A stretch of DNA of 5,957 bases, taken from contig CAZYCC010000097.1 of assembly GCA_964645985.1 (NCBI GenBank), positions 1-5,957 of the forward strand. The letters are read 5' to 3'. Below are positions 1 to 4,951 of the stretch, piece by piece. The notes beneath the pieces are model-generated. The model did not search any database. It saw nothing but the letters and a program-made list of their open reading frames with translations, and was not told where the DNA came from. The stretch's first letter is position 1; each line of letters begins with the position of its first letter. Made by a program: the position numbers and the translations under genes. Source of the DNA: CAZYCC01 sp964645985. GTDB lineage: Bacteria > Bacillota > Clostridia > Oscillospirales > CAG-272.

Positions 1-957
1 GTTATCTCCGACATTCTCGCTCAGAAAACACAGCTTGACGCGATGGTCTGCCACGGCACGGAGGACGGCGGATCCACCGTCGTTAAGCGCACGAGAGTAA
101 TCGCGATCAAGTGCCCGGTCGACGTTTCGGTATACAACGCGGCGGGGGAGGAGATCGTCCGCATTCGAAGCGACGTTGTAGAGCTTGCACCGCGGGGCTT
201 CTCCTACCTCGTTGCCGAGGGCGAGAAGTACCTCGCGCTGCCATCCGGAGAGGACTACACCATTCAAATCACGGCGACCGCCGGCGGCAGCATGGATTAT
301 GTGGTCACCGAGTTTGACGAGAACTGCGCGCGCGTCAAGACGGTGAAAAAGAGCGGTATCCCGCTGCGCGAGGGGCAGGTATTCACCGGGGAAATAAACA
401 GCTTCGCGGAAACGGACCCCGAGGACTATTCCCTGCAAACCGAGGGCGATGTTCTCCCGCCGGATACCATTATCGACATCCCGGTGACCGGCGTCACGCT
501 GAGCGCGAGTAGCCTCACGCTTTCCTCGGGCGAGGCGGCGCAGCTCATCGCGTCGATTACCCCCGAGAACGCAACAAATCAAACTCTACGATGGGAGAGC
601 GATAAACCGAGCGTCGCGGCGGTCGATGAGAGCGGCAACGTTACGGCGTTTTCCGAGGGCGAGGCGGTGATCACCGTCACCACGGACGACTGGGGCTACT
701 GCGCGAGCTGCACCGTGACGGTCAGCGCGGGAGGCGTCCCCGCGCCCGGTCCCGGAGATCTCCTCGGCGACGTGAACCGCGACGGCGTTGTCAACACCGC
801 AGACCGCACGACCCTCGCCCGCGCGCTTGCCGGGTGGGAGGGATACACGGTCGACGCGGCTCTTGCCGATGTCAACCGCGACGGGCAGGTTAGCGCGGCG
901 GATCGCACTTATCTCGCGAGGGTTCTCGCGGGGTGGGAGGGGTACGCGGTGGGGTGA
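1..957 (+). CDS. Big2 and dockerin-like surface protein, C-terminal part (5' end outside window)
   Basis: The frame is open from base 1, and the first ATG (base 43) has no ribosome binding site, so this is the C-terminal ~318 residues of a longer protein. Counting from that ATG, residues 146-227 form a bacterial Ig-like Big2 domain (VTGVTLSASS start, SITPENAT, LRWESDKPSVAAVDESGNV, ending CTVTV). A Gly/Pro linker (228-241) leads to a type I dockerin-like module at 242-304, with two Ca-loop/helix repeats, DVNRDGVVNTAD and DVNRDGQVSAAD, each followed by an arginine-containing helix and the same AGWEGY end. Dockerins bind cohesins on scaffoldins or cell-surface proteins; Big2 domains are usual in secreted adhesins and carbohydrate-active proteins. 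The ~145 residues before Big2 are beta-rich and unassigned. No catalytic domain is visible here, so the role (adhesin, enzyme or structural) depends on the missing part. The stop is followed 43 bases later by a strong terminator. Confidence 0.85.
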   Translation, partial: VISDILAQKTQLDAMVCHGTEDGGSTVVKRTRVIAIKCPVDVSVYNAAGEEIVRIRSDVVELAPRGFSYLVAEGEKYLALPSGEDYTIQITATAGGSMDYVVTEFDENCARVKTVKKSGIPLREGQVFTGEINSFAETDPEDYSLQTEGDVLPPDTIIDIPVTGVTLSASSLTLSSGEAAQLIASITPENATNQTLRWESDKPSVAAVDESGNVTAFSEGEAVITVTTDDWGYCASCTVTVSAGGVPAPGPGDLLGDVNRDGVVNTADRTTLARALAGWEGYTVDAALADVNRDGQVSAADRTYLARVLAGWEGYAVG

Positions 958-999
958 GCGGGGAAACGGAGCAAAGCGCGAATCAGTGAAAAAGAGAGC

Positions 1000-1029
1000 A
1001 AAAAAGCCACCCCGCGGGGTGGCTTTTTT
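1000..1029. terminator. Bidirectional intrinsic terminator between convergent genes
   Basis: This is a perfect inverted repeat: A6, then GCCACCCC, a central GC, then GGGGTGGC and T6. It gives an 8-bp GC-rich stem with a U-tract on either strand. It lies 43 bases after the stop of the dockerin protein gene and 55 bases after the stop of the minus-strand PAP2-like gene, so it can end both transcripts. Confidence 0.9.
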
Positions 1030-1084
1030 GGATAGGCGCATCAGAATAGGCAACGATAAGTTCGCCAATTCCATCTTTCCCCTC

Positions 1085-2056
1085 TTACCACATCCAAATC
1101 ATGCGAAAGAGCAGCGTGCCGGCGATGGGGAGGAGCGCGCCGACAAAAAGCTGCGGGAGGGTGTGGCGGCGAAGGCGCAGCGACGACCAGATTACGAGCG
1201 CAAGCGGCAGGAACCCGAGCGCCCCCGGCGCGCCGAGCGCGAGCGTCAGGAGAAAGGCCGGGCCCGCGACCCCGGCGGCGTGCCCGCTGCATTTGAAGCC
1301 GAGCTTTGAGCTTACCGCGATAACCACTCCGGAAAAGAGGTAGGCGCAGACGACGACGCGCTCAAAATTGGTGAAGACCGACGGCGAAAGGAACACGACG
1401 AGCGCGCCAAGGAGGTACCCCGCGACCGAGAGCGCGAGCGCGAGCGGACGCTGCGCGTCCCGCCCCCTCCGCCGCAAGGCGGGGACAAGGAGGGAGATGG
1501 GATAGGCGAGGGCGGGCAATAACCCGAGGCAGCCGACGAGCAGCAGATAATGCCACAAACTCGCGAAAAGATTTGTGCGCGCGTAGATGAGGGTGAAGCT
1601 CGCGAGGACGACGACCGGCGGCGCGGTGAACACCCGCGCGAGCAGGGCGAGGAGCCTCCCCGCGCCGCTCTTCTTTGCGCGAGCGGGTTCCGCGGCGGGG
1701 GCGTTTTCTTTTTTCGGTGCCGAGAAGGTGCCGCCGCTTTTGCTACTCCCGCGATAAGTGGGGGCGGCGAGGGGGTTTGCCGCTTTCCCAGGCGAGGGAG
1801 CACTCTCCCGCGCGGCGGCGCGGCTCTTGCTCTTTTTTGCGCCGCGAGGGCAAATCTCATCGCCTGGGGAAACCGCCACGGGAGGGAACTCCCGCGTCCT
1901 CGTGAGCGCTTCGCGAGAGGACCCTCCGGCGATCCCACACGCGCCCGCGCCCGCGCTCCCGATTGCGACCTCGCCCGAGCGGGTGGTCTTCCGCGAGCTG
2001 TTTGCCGCGGCGGGCGGGGCCGCGCAGCTTGTGCTTTTTCTAATGGAACCGGTCAT
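1085..2056 (-). CDS. PAP2-like multi-pass membrane protein with disordered N-terminal tail
   Basis: This is a 323-residue protein. The start is the only good one: AAGGAG sits five bases before the ATG, and no other Met lies before the membrane part. Residues 1-130 are low-complexity (Ala, Ser, Pro, Lys, Arg) and basic, probably cytoplasmic. About six to seven membrane segments follow (roughly 135-158, 167-192, 205-223, 234-250, 262-275, 278-292, 303-321). The C-terminal half resembles the PAP2 acid phosphatase superfamily, which dephosphorylates lipid phosphates or pyrophosphates at the membrane. R196-x6-R203-P204 fits the KX6RP motif with K to R, C256-S-G-H259 fits PSGH, and H298-T-L-P-Q302 fits the third motif HX3D. 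The third motif lacks the usual Arg (Ser292) and Asp (Gln302), although arginines sit at 294, 296 and 297. It may therefore be a diverged or inactive phosphatase. The family call is from motifs only. A TATCAT at 2092-2097 (minus strand) is a weak possible -10. Confidence 0.7.
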   Translation of the reverse strand: MTGSIRKSTSCAAPPAAANSSRKTTRSGEVAIGSAGAGACGIAGGSSREALTRTREFPPVAVSPGDEICPRGAKKSKSRAAARESAPSPGKAANPLAAPTYRGSSKSGGTFSAPKKENAPAAEPARAKKSGAGRLLALLARVFTAPPVVVLASFTLIYARTNLFASLWHYLLLVGCLGLLPALAYPISLLVPALRRRGRDAQRPLALALSVAGYLLGALVVFLSPSVFTNFERVVVCAYLFSGVVIAVSSKLGFKCSGHAAGVAGPAFLLTLALGAPGALGFLPLALVIWSSLRLRRHTLPQLFVGALLPIAGTLLFRMIWMW

Positions 2057-2061
2057 ATTGT

Positions 2062-2067
2062 CTCCTT
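2062..2067 (-). promoter_or_regulatory. Ribosome binding site of the PAP2-like gene
   Basis: Read on the minus strand this is AAGGAG, followed by ACAAT and the ATG. It is a textbook Shine-Dalgarno spacing of five bases. It supports translation of the long low-complexity tail rather than a start near the first membrane segment. Confidence 0.8.
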
Positions 2068-2346
2068 ATATGGAAAATGGGATAGCGAGAAATGATATGT
2101 TTCGGGGGTGTGGAGAATGAGATTTTCGCTCTGCTTTCCCCCTCTCGGGTGGGAGAGATTAGCGAAAAAATCGCTTTCGCGGATTCCCCGCGCGAGCTAT
2201 CTCGGGGAGAGCGCCGCCTTGAAAATCGACTGCGCTTTCCTGTGGATGGGGAGCGGCGCGTGGAGTTTCGAAGAGCTTCTCTTGGTCAAGGCCTCCCCTC
2301 GTCCCTTCTGCGGGGGTGTTCACGCTCGGGGGAGCGCGGCGCCGGC

Positions 2347-2375
2347 TTGCATTCCGCGGCGCGGCGTGATATAAT
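2347..2375 (+). promoter_or_regulatory. Orphan sigma-A-like promoter with extended -10
   Basis: TTGCAT (2347-2352) and a perfect TATAAT (2370-2375) are separated by 17 bases, with TG one base before the -10 (2367-2368). The expected transcript start is near 2382. No gene starts close downstream; the ATG at 2377 lies before that start point. The transcript could be a non-coding RNA through the GC-rich repeats or a ~520-nt leader of the XRE gene at 2906. No clear terminator is seen between them. Confidence 0.5.
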
Positions 2376-2383
2376 TATGAAGG

Positions 2384-2434
2384 GTTTGCGGCGCGCGCCG
2401 CCAAGCGGGTTTTGCGCGCGCGCCGCCTCATCGG
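2384..2434 (+). repeat. GC-rich imperfect direct repeat pair with internal palindrome
   Basis: Two copies of about 25 bases (2384-2408 and 2409-2434) share a GTTT(T)GCG start, a CGCGCGCCGCC core and a final CGG or TCGG. The first copy contains the perfect 14-bp palindrome GCGGCGCGCGCCGC (2388-2401). They lie immediately downstream of the orphan promoter, so an RNA made from it would begin with strong hairpins. Confidence 0.5.
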
Positions 2435-2479
2435 CTTTGCGCGTGTATTCTTTGCGTCGCCCGCTTGCCTCATCGCTGC

Positions 2480-2531
2480 GCTTCATCGGCGTGCTTGATC
2501 GGAGCGCTTGCCCGGCGCGCTTGTCTAACGC
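2480..2531 (+). repeat. Degenerate 13-bp tandem repeat, four units
   Basis: GCTT recurs exactly every 13 bases at 2480, 2493, 2506 and 2519. The units are GCTTCATCGGCGT, GCTTGATCGGAGC, GCTTGCCCGGCGC and GCTTGTCTAACGC, with similarity falling toward the last. A related GCTTGCCTCATCG lies 17 bases earlier at 2463. No protein function is evident, since 13 is not a multiple of three. Confidence 0.5.
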
Positions 2532-2650
2532 GACGGCGGCGCGCGGAACAGCGGTCGCGCCCTTCTTTTGGCGGGAGTGGATTTGCTCCCCCGCGTCAAT
2601 TCAGTGTAGCACACGCGGCGGGCAATGTCACCCTACTTTGCGCGCACACC

Positions 2651-2803
2651 GCTCTACTCTGAGACCCTCCCGCGGCGGGCTGCTCTACCGCCCGTAGAAT
2701 TCGCGAGCTGCTCCCACGGTTCGCTCAACCGAGGATAGATTCCCGCTCGACTTGTGGTAGAGGCGGTTCTCCTGTGGGTAGAGCCGCTCTACCCACAGTA
2801 GAG
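2651..2803. promoter_or_regulatory. Cluster of GCTCTAC/GTAGAGC heptamers, candidate operator
   Basis: Perfect copies lie at 2651-2657 (+), 2682-2688 (+), 2778-2784 (-) and 2786-2792 (+). Copies matching six of seven bases lie at 2757-2763 (GTAGAGG) and 2798-2804 (GTAGAGT). Gaps between same-orientation neighbours are 31, 21 and 20 bases, close to whole turns of B-DNA. The cluster ends about 100 bases upstream of the XRE regulator's start codon. Elsewhere in the window I noted only one perfect copy (178-184, inside the dockerin gene). Binding by the adjacent regulator is inference. Confidence 0.5.
2772..2798. repeat. Perfect inverted repeat with 13-bp arms
   Basis: CTGTGGGTAGAGC, one C, then GCTCTACCCACAG. 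With a one-base spacer it fits a DNA dyad bound by a dimeric regulator better than an RNA hairpin, and no T-run follows to make it a terminator. It contains two of the heptamers. A half-site variant TGTGGTAGAGG lies just upstream at 2753-2763. Confidence 0.75.
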
Positions 2804-2905
2804 TGCCCCGAATCCCGGCAAAAAAGAGCCAAGATACCCCGCAAAACAGGGAAAACTCGGCAATATTGAATGACTTTTCGTTTTCTCCCATTAGAGTAAA
2901 TTTTT

Positions 2906-4021
2906 ATGCAAAAAGGTGACGGCGATAGCCCGCTTTCGGGGTTCGGCGAAAATCTCGCGCGGGCGCGGCGCGCGGCGGGACTGACGCAGCAGGGCCTTGC
3001 CGAGAAGATCTCCTACTCGGATAAGCTGATCTCCAAGTGGGAGCGCGGCGAGGGGCTGCCGGATCTCCCGACCGCGCTCACCCTCGCGCGCACGCTCGGC
3101 GTCCCGCTCGACACGCTCCTCGGTATCGCGGGCGAGAGCGAACCCTCCCCCGATTCCGCGGGAGATGATCCCGCCTCGGATTCCGCTCCCCCGGCAGGGG
3201 AGCAGCCCCTCGGTCGGGGGGCGAGCGACATCGCGAGCCAAAACTCCGCGCCCGCGCCCGATGAGAACTCCCCGGAGGAGAGCGATCTTTCCGGGGCGAA
3301 ATGCTCCGAGAGCGCGGCGGAATGCTCTCAACCTCGCCAAGCGGGGGAGCAATTGCCACGGGATAACACGCCCCTTCGCGCGCAGGGGAGCGCGCGCTCG
3401 GGGATGTCTACCCCCGCGGGGGAACAAACCTCGCAGGTGATTGACCCCCCGCAAAAAATCTCCGCCGCGCAAGTTCCTGCGGCTTCGCAATACCGCGCCG
3501 ACGCCGCGCGCGCCTCGCCACGCAGCTCTGCCGCCGTTTTCGCGGAAAGCGAGCATTCTTCCGCAAGCGGCTCCGCCGATTCGAGAACAATTTCCGCAGG
3601 CAAATCGGTTGGCAAGACCGAGCGCAGGCGGCGGATTTTCATCCATGTATGCGCCTCGCTCCTGCCTTTCCTCGTTGCGGCGGCGGTATTCGTCTTGCTG
3701 CGGCTCGCGGTGCCGGGCGTAACGCCGCGGCCGGGATTTCTGCTCCTGCTCGCGCTCGCGGCGGCGGGCATCGTATCGACCGTCCTCGCGGTGAAGTGGT
3801 GGGGAGCGGCGGTGAAAATCCTGTCGGTGTCGACCATCGTCTGGAGCGTCGCGGCGGCGCTTTTTCTTGCGCTGCGCAGGGTAGGCGACGCGCGCGCGAT
3901 CTTCATCGCGGCGGCCGTTCTGCAAGTGCTGACCGTGCTCTGGTTCCTCATGCCGCGCCGCAAAAAGAAGCGCGACTCGGCTCCTTGCGAGGATACCGAG
4001 CAAGCCGGCGGGAAAGAATAA
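2906..4021 (+). CDS. Membrane-anchored XRE-family HTH transcriptional regulator
   Basis: This is a 371-residue protein. Residues 13-73 are a classic XRE/HTH_3 DNA-binding domain (FGENLARARRAAGLTQQGLA, then SDKLISKWERGEGLPDL and the AxTLGVPLDTLLG end). Residues 77-238 are a low-complexity Ser/Ala/Pro/Glu linker with AGEQ three times (97-100, 146-149, 171-174). After a basic RRRR (240-243) come four membrane segments (about 244-265, 277-296, 303-323, 331-349) and a short basic/polar tail. XRE proteins with C-terminal membrane segments are common in Firmicutes; the domain order implies a regulator tethered to the inner face of the membrane, but its signal is unknown. The start is the first ATG before the HTH; it has only a weak GAG nine bases upstream. 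A TTGAAT at 2866-2871 could be a -35, without a good -10. The heptamer cluster upstream suggests autoregulation (inference). The linker DNA is rich in short repeats and hairpins. Confidence 0.85.
   Translation: MQKGDGDSPLSGFGENLARARRAAGLTQQGLAEKISYSDKLISKWERGEGLPDLPTALTLARTLGVPLDTLLGIAGESEPSPDSAGDDPASDSAPPAGEQPLGRGASDIASQNSAPAPDENSPEESDLSGAKCSESAAECSQPRQAGEQLPRDNTPLRAQGSARSGMSTPAGEQTSQVIDPPQKISAAQVPAASQYRADAARASPRSSAAVFAESEHSSASGSADSRTISAGKSVGKTERRRRIFIHVCASLLPFLVAAAVFVLLRLAVPGVTPRPGFLLLLALAAAGIVSTVLAVKWWGAAVKILSVSTIVWSVAAALFLALRRVGDARAIFIAAAVLQVLTVLWFLMPRRKKKRDSAPCEDTEQAGGKE
3194..3425 (+). repeat. G-rich 10-bp word repeated four times in the regulator's linker
   Basis: GCAGGGGAGC occurs at 3194-3203 and 3382-3391, GCGGGGGAGC at 3341-3350, and GCGGGGGAAC at 3416-3425. 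Three copies are in the same codon phase and encode the AGEQ motif; the 3382 copy is in another phase and encodes Gln-Gly-Ser. The repeat is therefore one of DNA rather than only of protein. Short inverted repeats surround them, such as GCGGGA/TCCCGC at 3158-3174, GCTCCCC/GGGGAGC at 3185-3203 and the palindrome CCCCCGCGGGGG at 3411-3422. Confidence 0.55.
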
Positions 4022-4125
4022 GCGCAGGCGAGCGCCGCGCCCATTTGCGGGCAAGAAGCAAAAATGATGGGGCAAAAATGCCCCGCGCGGGAGTTTTGCG
4101 CAGCGGCTCCCTTCAAACGGTAACG

Positions 4126-4143
4126 AAAGCTCTTGCTTTTTTT
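4126..4143 (+). terminator. Weak terminator-like hairpin after the XRE gene
   Basis: AAAGC, loop TCTT, GCTTT and then further T residues give a 5-bp, mostly A-U stem about 105 bases after the XRE stop. It overlaps the -35 box of the next promoter. GGGGC/GCCCC at 4069-4084 is an alternative hairpin but has no T-run. Neither is a convincing terminator. Confidence 0.25.
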
Positions 4144-4161
4144 CGCCGGATGCTGTATACT
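4133..4161 (+). promoter_or_regulatory. Sigma-A-like promoter upstream of ireB
   Basis: TTGCTT (4133-4138), a 17-base spacer and TATACT (4156-4161, five of six to consensus). Transcription would start near 4168, leaving a leader of about 278 nt before ireB. No other good promoter is seen between here and the gene. Confidence 0.55.
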
Positions 4162-4167
4162 ATGGCG

Positions 4168-4445
4168 CTGCGCGCGCGTGAAGGCGCGCGGGGGTGCGAT
4201 ATAGTAAAAATTCTCCGCCTGCATCAATATCTCCTGGGCGATTCGCCACAAAAATTTTTGGCGTTCGCGGGAAAATCCCGCGCGCAAATCTCGCTTGGAA
4301 ATTTACATTTGTTGTTTTACACAGAACTGAATAGGAGATTTTCAATTCGCGGCGGAATATCGCTTTGTCAAGGTGGGAGAGAAAATATTTTCCTCCCCAA
4401 AAGAAGATAGATTTTTTGTGAACATTCGCGGCACAAGGAGCATCT
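4168..4445 (+). promoter_or_regulatory. Long hairpin-bearing 5' leader of ireB
   Basis: No gene is evident. Visible stems are CGCGCGC/GCGCGCG (4171-4190, six-base loop) at the expected 5' end of the RNA, CGCCA/TGGCG (4244-4263) enclosing A5T5, CGCGGGA/TCCCGCG (4266-4282, three-base loop), and GGGAG-GAAAA/TTTTC-CTCCC (4375-4397, one bulged A), which ends 37 bases before the ireB ribosome binding site. None matches a riboswitch class that I recognise. The second half is much richer in A+T than the genes. The AAGGAG at 4435-4440, five bases before the ATG, is the ireB ribosome binding site. Confidence 0.4.
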
Positions 4446-4745
4446 ATGGCGAAGAATAACACCGCGGGCAGCGCGGGAAACCCGGGAAACCCGGCCGACC
4501 GGGGCAACGCGACGATCACCTTCTCGCTCAAACACGAGCGCGAGAAGGAGATTTACGACATCCTCCAGACGGTCTACCACGCGCTCAAGGAGAAGGGCTA
4601 CAACCCGGTTAACCAGATTGTCGGCTACATCATCAGCGAGGACCCCACCTACATCACGAATTACAACGGCGCGCGCGCGCTTATCTGCAAGATCGAGCGC
4701 GATGAGCTGCTGACCGTGCTCGTCTCAAGCTACTTGCGGCTGTGA
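4446..4745 (+). CDS. ireB: IreB family regulatory phosphoprotein (UPF0297/YrzL)
   Basis: This is a 99-residue small soluble protein. The family signature is clear from about residue 23 on: TITFSL, then ILQTVYHALKEKGYNPVNQI, VGYIISEDPTYITNYNGARA, and KIERDELLTVLVSSYL. In Enterococcus, IreB is the substrate of the PASTA-domain Ser/Thr kinase IreK and acts as a negative regulator in cell-wall stress and cephalosporin resistance; the threonine in its TVRF segment is a phosphorylation site. By alignment that residue is T23 here. The N-terminus is about 16-18 residues longer than usual and Gly/Asn/Pro-rich (GNPGNP), encoded by a tandem 9-bp repeat CGGGAAACC at 4474-4482 and 4483-4491. The start is fixed by AAGGAG five bases upstream. 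In many Firmicutes this gene sits between alaS and ruvX; neither is next to it here, and it appears to be transcribed alone. Confidence 0.95.
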   Translation: MAKNNTAGSAGNPGNPADRGNATITFSLKHEREKEIYDILQTVYHALKEKGYNPVNQIVGYIISEDPTYITNYNGARALICKIERDELLTVLVSSYLRL

Positions 4746-4764
4746 GCGCGCCGCGTTCCGCCTC

Positions 4765-4792
4765 AATTCCCTCTTCTACAGAATAGGGAATT
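4765..4792 (+). terminator. Probable intrinsic terminator after ireB
   Basis: AATTCCCT and AGGGAATT form a perfect 8-bp stem, and the 12-base interior can extend it with TTCT/AGAA across a C-T mismatch. It begins 20 bases after the ireB stop. The run after it is only TGTTGG, following the AATT of the arm, so termination strength is uncertain. It would separate ireB from ribF. Confidence 0.45.
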
Positions 4793-4942
4793 TGTTGGCA
4801 TTAGATATTCTCAGGCATATTTTCCGCTAACCTCGATGGTGTTTCTTCTTTTTGTGAAAATATTTGTTCGCGTTCTCTAACATTTTTTTGATTTTTTGTT
4901 ATTTCCCTGTCGGGGAGCCGCGCGCAAAAGTTTGTCGTTTTT

Positions 4943-4949
4943 GAGGTGA
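4943..4949 (+). promoter_or_regulatory. Ribosome binding site fixing the ribF start
   Basis: GAGGTGA matches the anti-Shine-Dalgarno region well and sits two bases before the ATG at 4952 (five bases after the GAGG core). It overlaps an in-frame GTG at 4946, which is therefore not the start. The A+T-rich stretch 4793-4940 before it must carry any ribF promoter; TTGTGA (4852-4857) with TCTAAC (4876-4881) is a weak candidate at 18-base spacing. Confidence 0.7.
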
Positions 4950-4951
4950 CC

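Larger units (their letters stand above)
2057..2905. other. 850-bp divergent intergenic region without a convincing gene
   Basis: The region separates the minus-strand PAP2-like gene from the plus-strand XRE regulator. A long open frame runs through it (2092-2697), but its translation is Arg/Ser/Ala-rich, has no recognisable domain, lacks a ribosome binding site and changes character at the repeats, so I read it as non-coding. No tRNA or rRNA is seen. The region holds a candidate promoter (2347-2375), GC-rich direct repeats (2384-2434), a degenerate 13-bp tandem repeat (2480-2531), a GGGAG/CTCCC hairpin (2573-2590) and the heptamer cluster with palindrome (2651-2803). Bases 2100-2340 show only small hairpins, such as AGCGA/TCGCT at 2161-2175. 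Confidence 0.6.

Noticed and set aside
2092..2697. 201-codon open frame in the divergent intergenic region
   Set aside because: No ribosome binding site, no recognisable domain and an Arg/Ser/Ala-rich composition; it runs through the 13-bp repeats and ends among the heptamers. A small peptide from the ATG at 2377 would start before the predicted transcript start.
2651..2803. CRISPR array
   Set aside because: The repeated heptamers are too short, in both orientations and irregularly spaced; there are no regular spacers or cas genes.
2891..4075. 394-codon open frame on the minus strand opposite the XRE regulator
   Set aside because: It is longer than the real gene but encodes Arg-rich nonsense with no domain. 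The plus strand has a clear HTH domain and membrane segments, so this is a GC-driven shadow.
3328..4287. 319-codon minus-strand frame across the XRE gene and the ireB leader
   Set aside because: Antisense to a well-supported gene, low-complexity Arg/Ala/Ser translation, no family resemblance.
1000..4397. Insertion sequence or other mobile element
   Set aside because: No transposase or integrase, and no paired terminal inverted repeats flanking a gene; only short dispersed repeats are seen.
4168..4445. Known riboswitch, including T-box or FMN
   Set aside because: No T-box specifier/antiterminator sequence and none of the conserved FMN-element bases could be found here or upstream of ribF.
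4946..4951. GTG start for ribF
   Set aside because: The GTG is itself part of the GAGGTGA ribosome binding site that serves the ATG at 4952.
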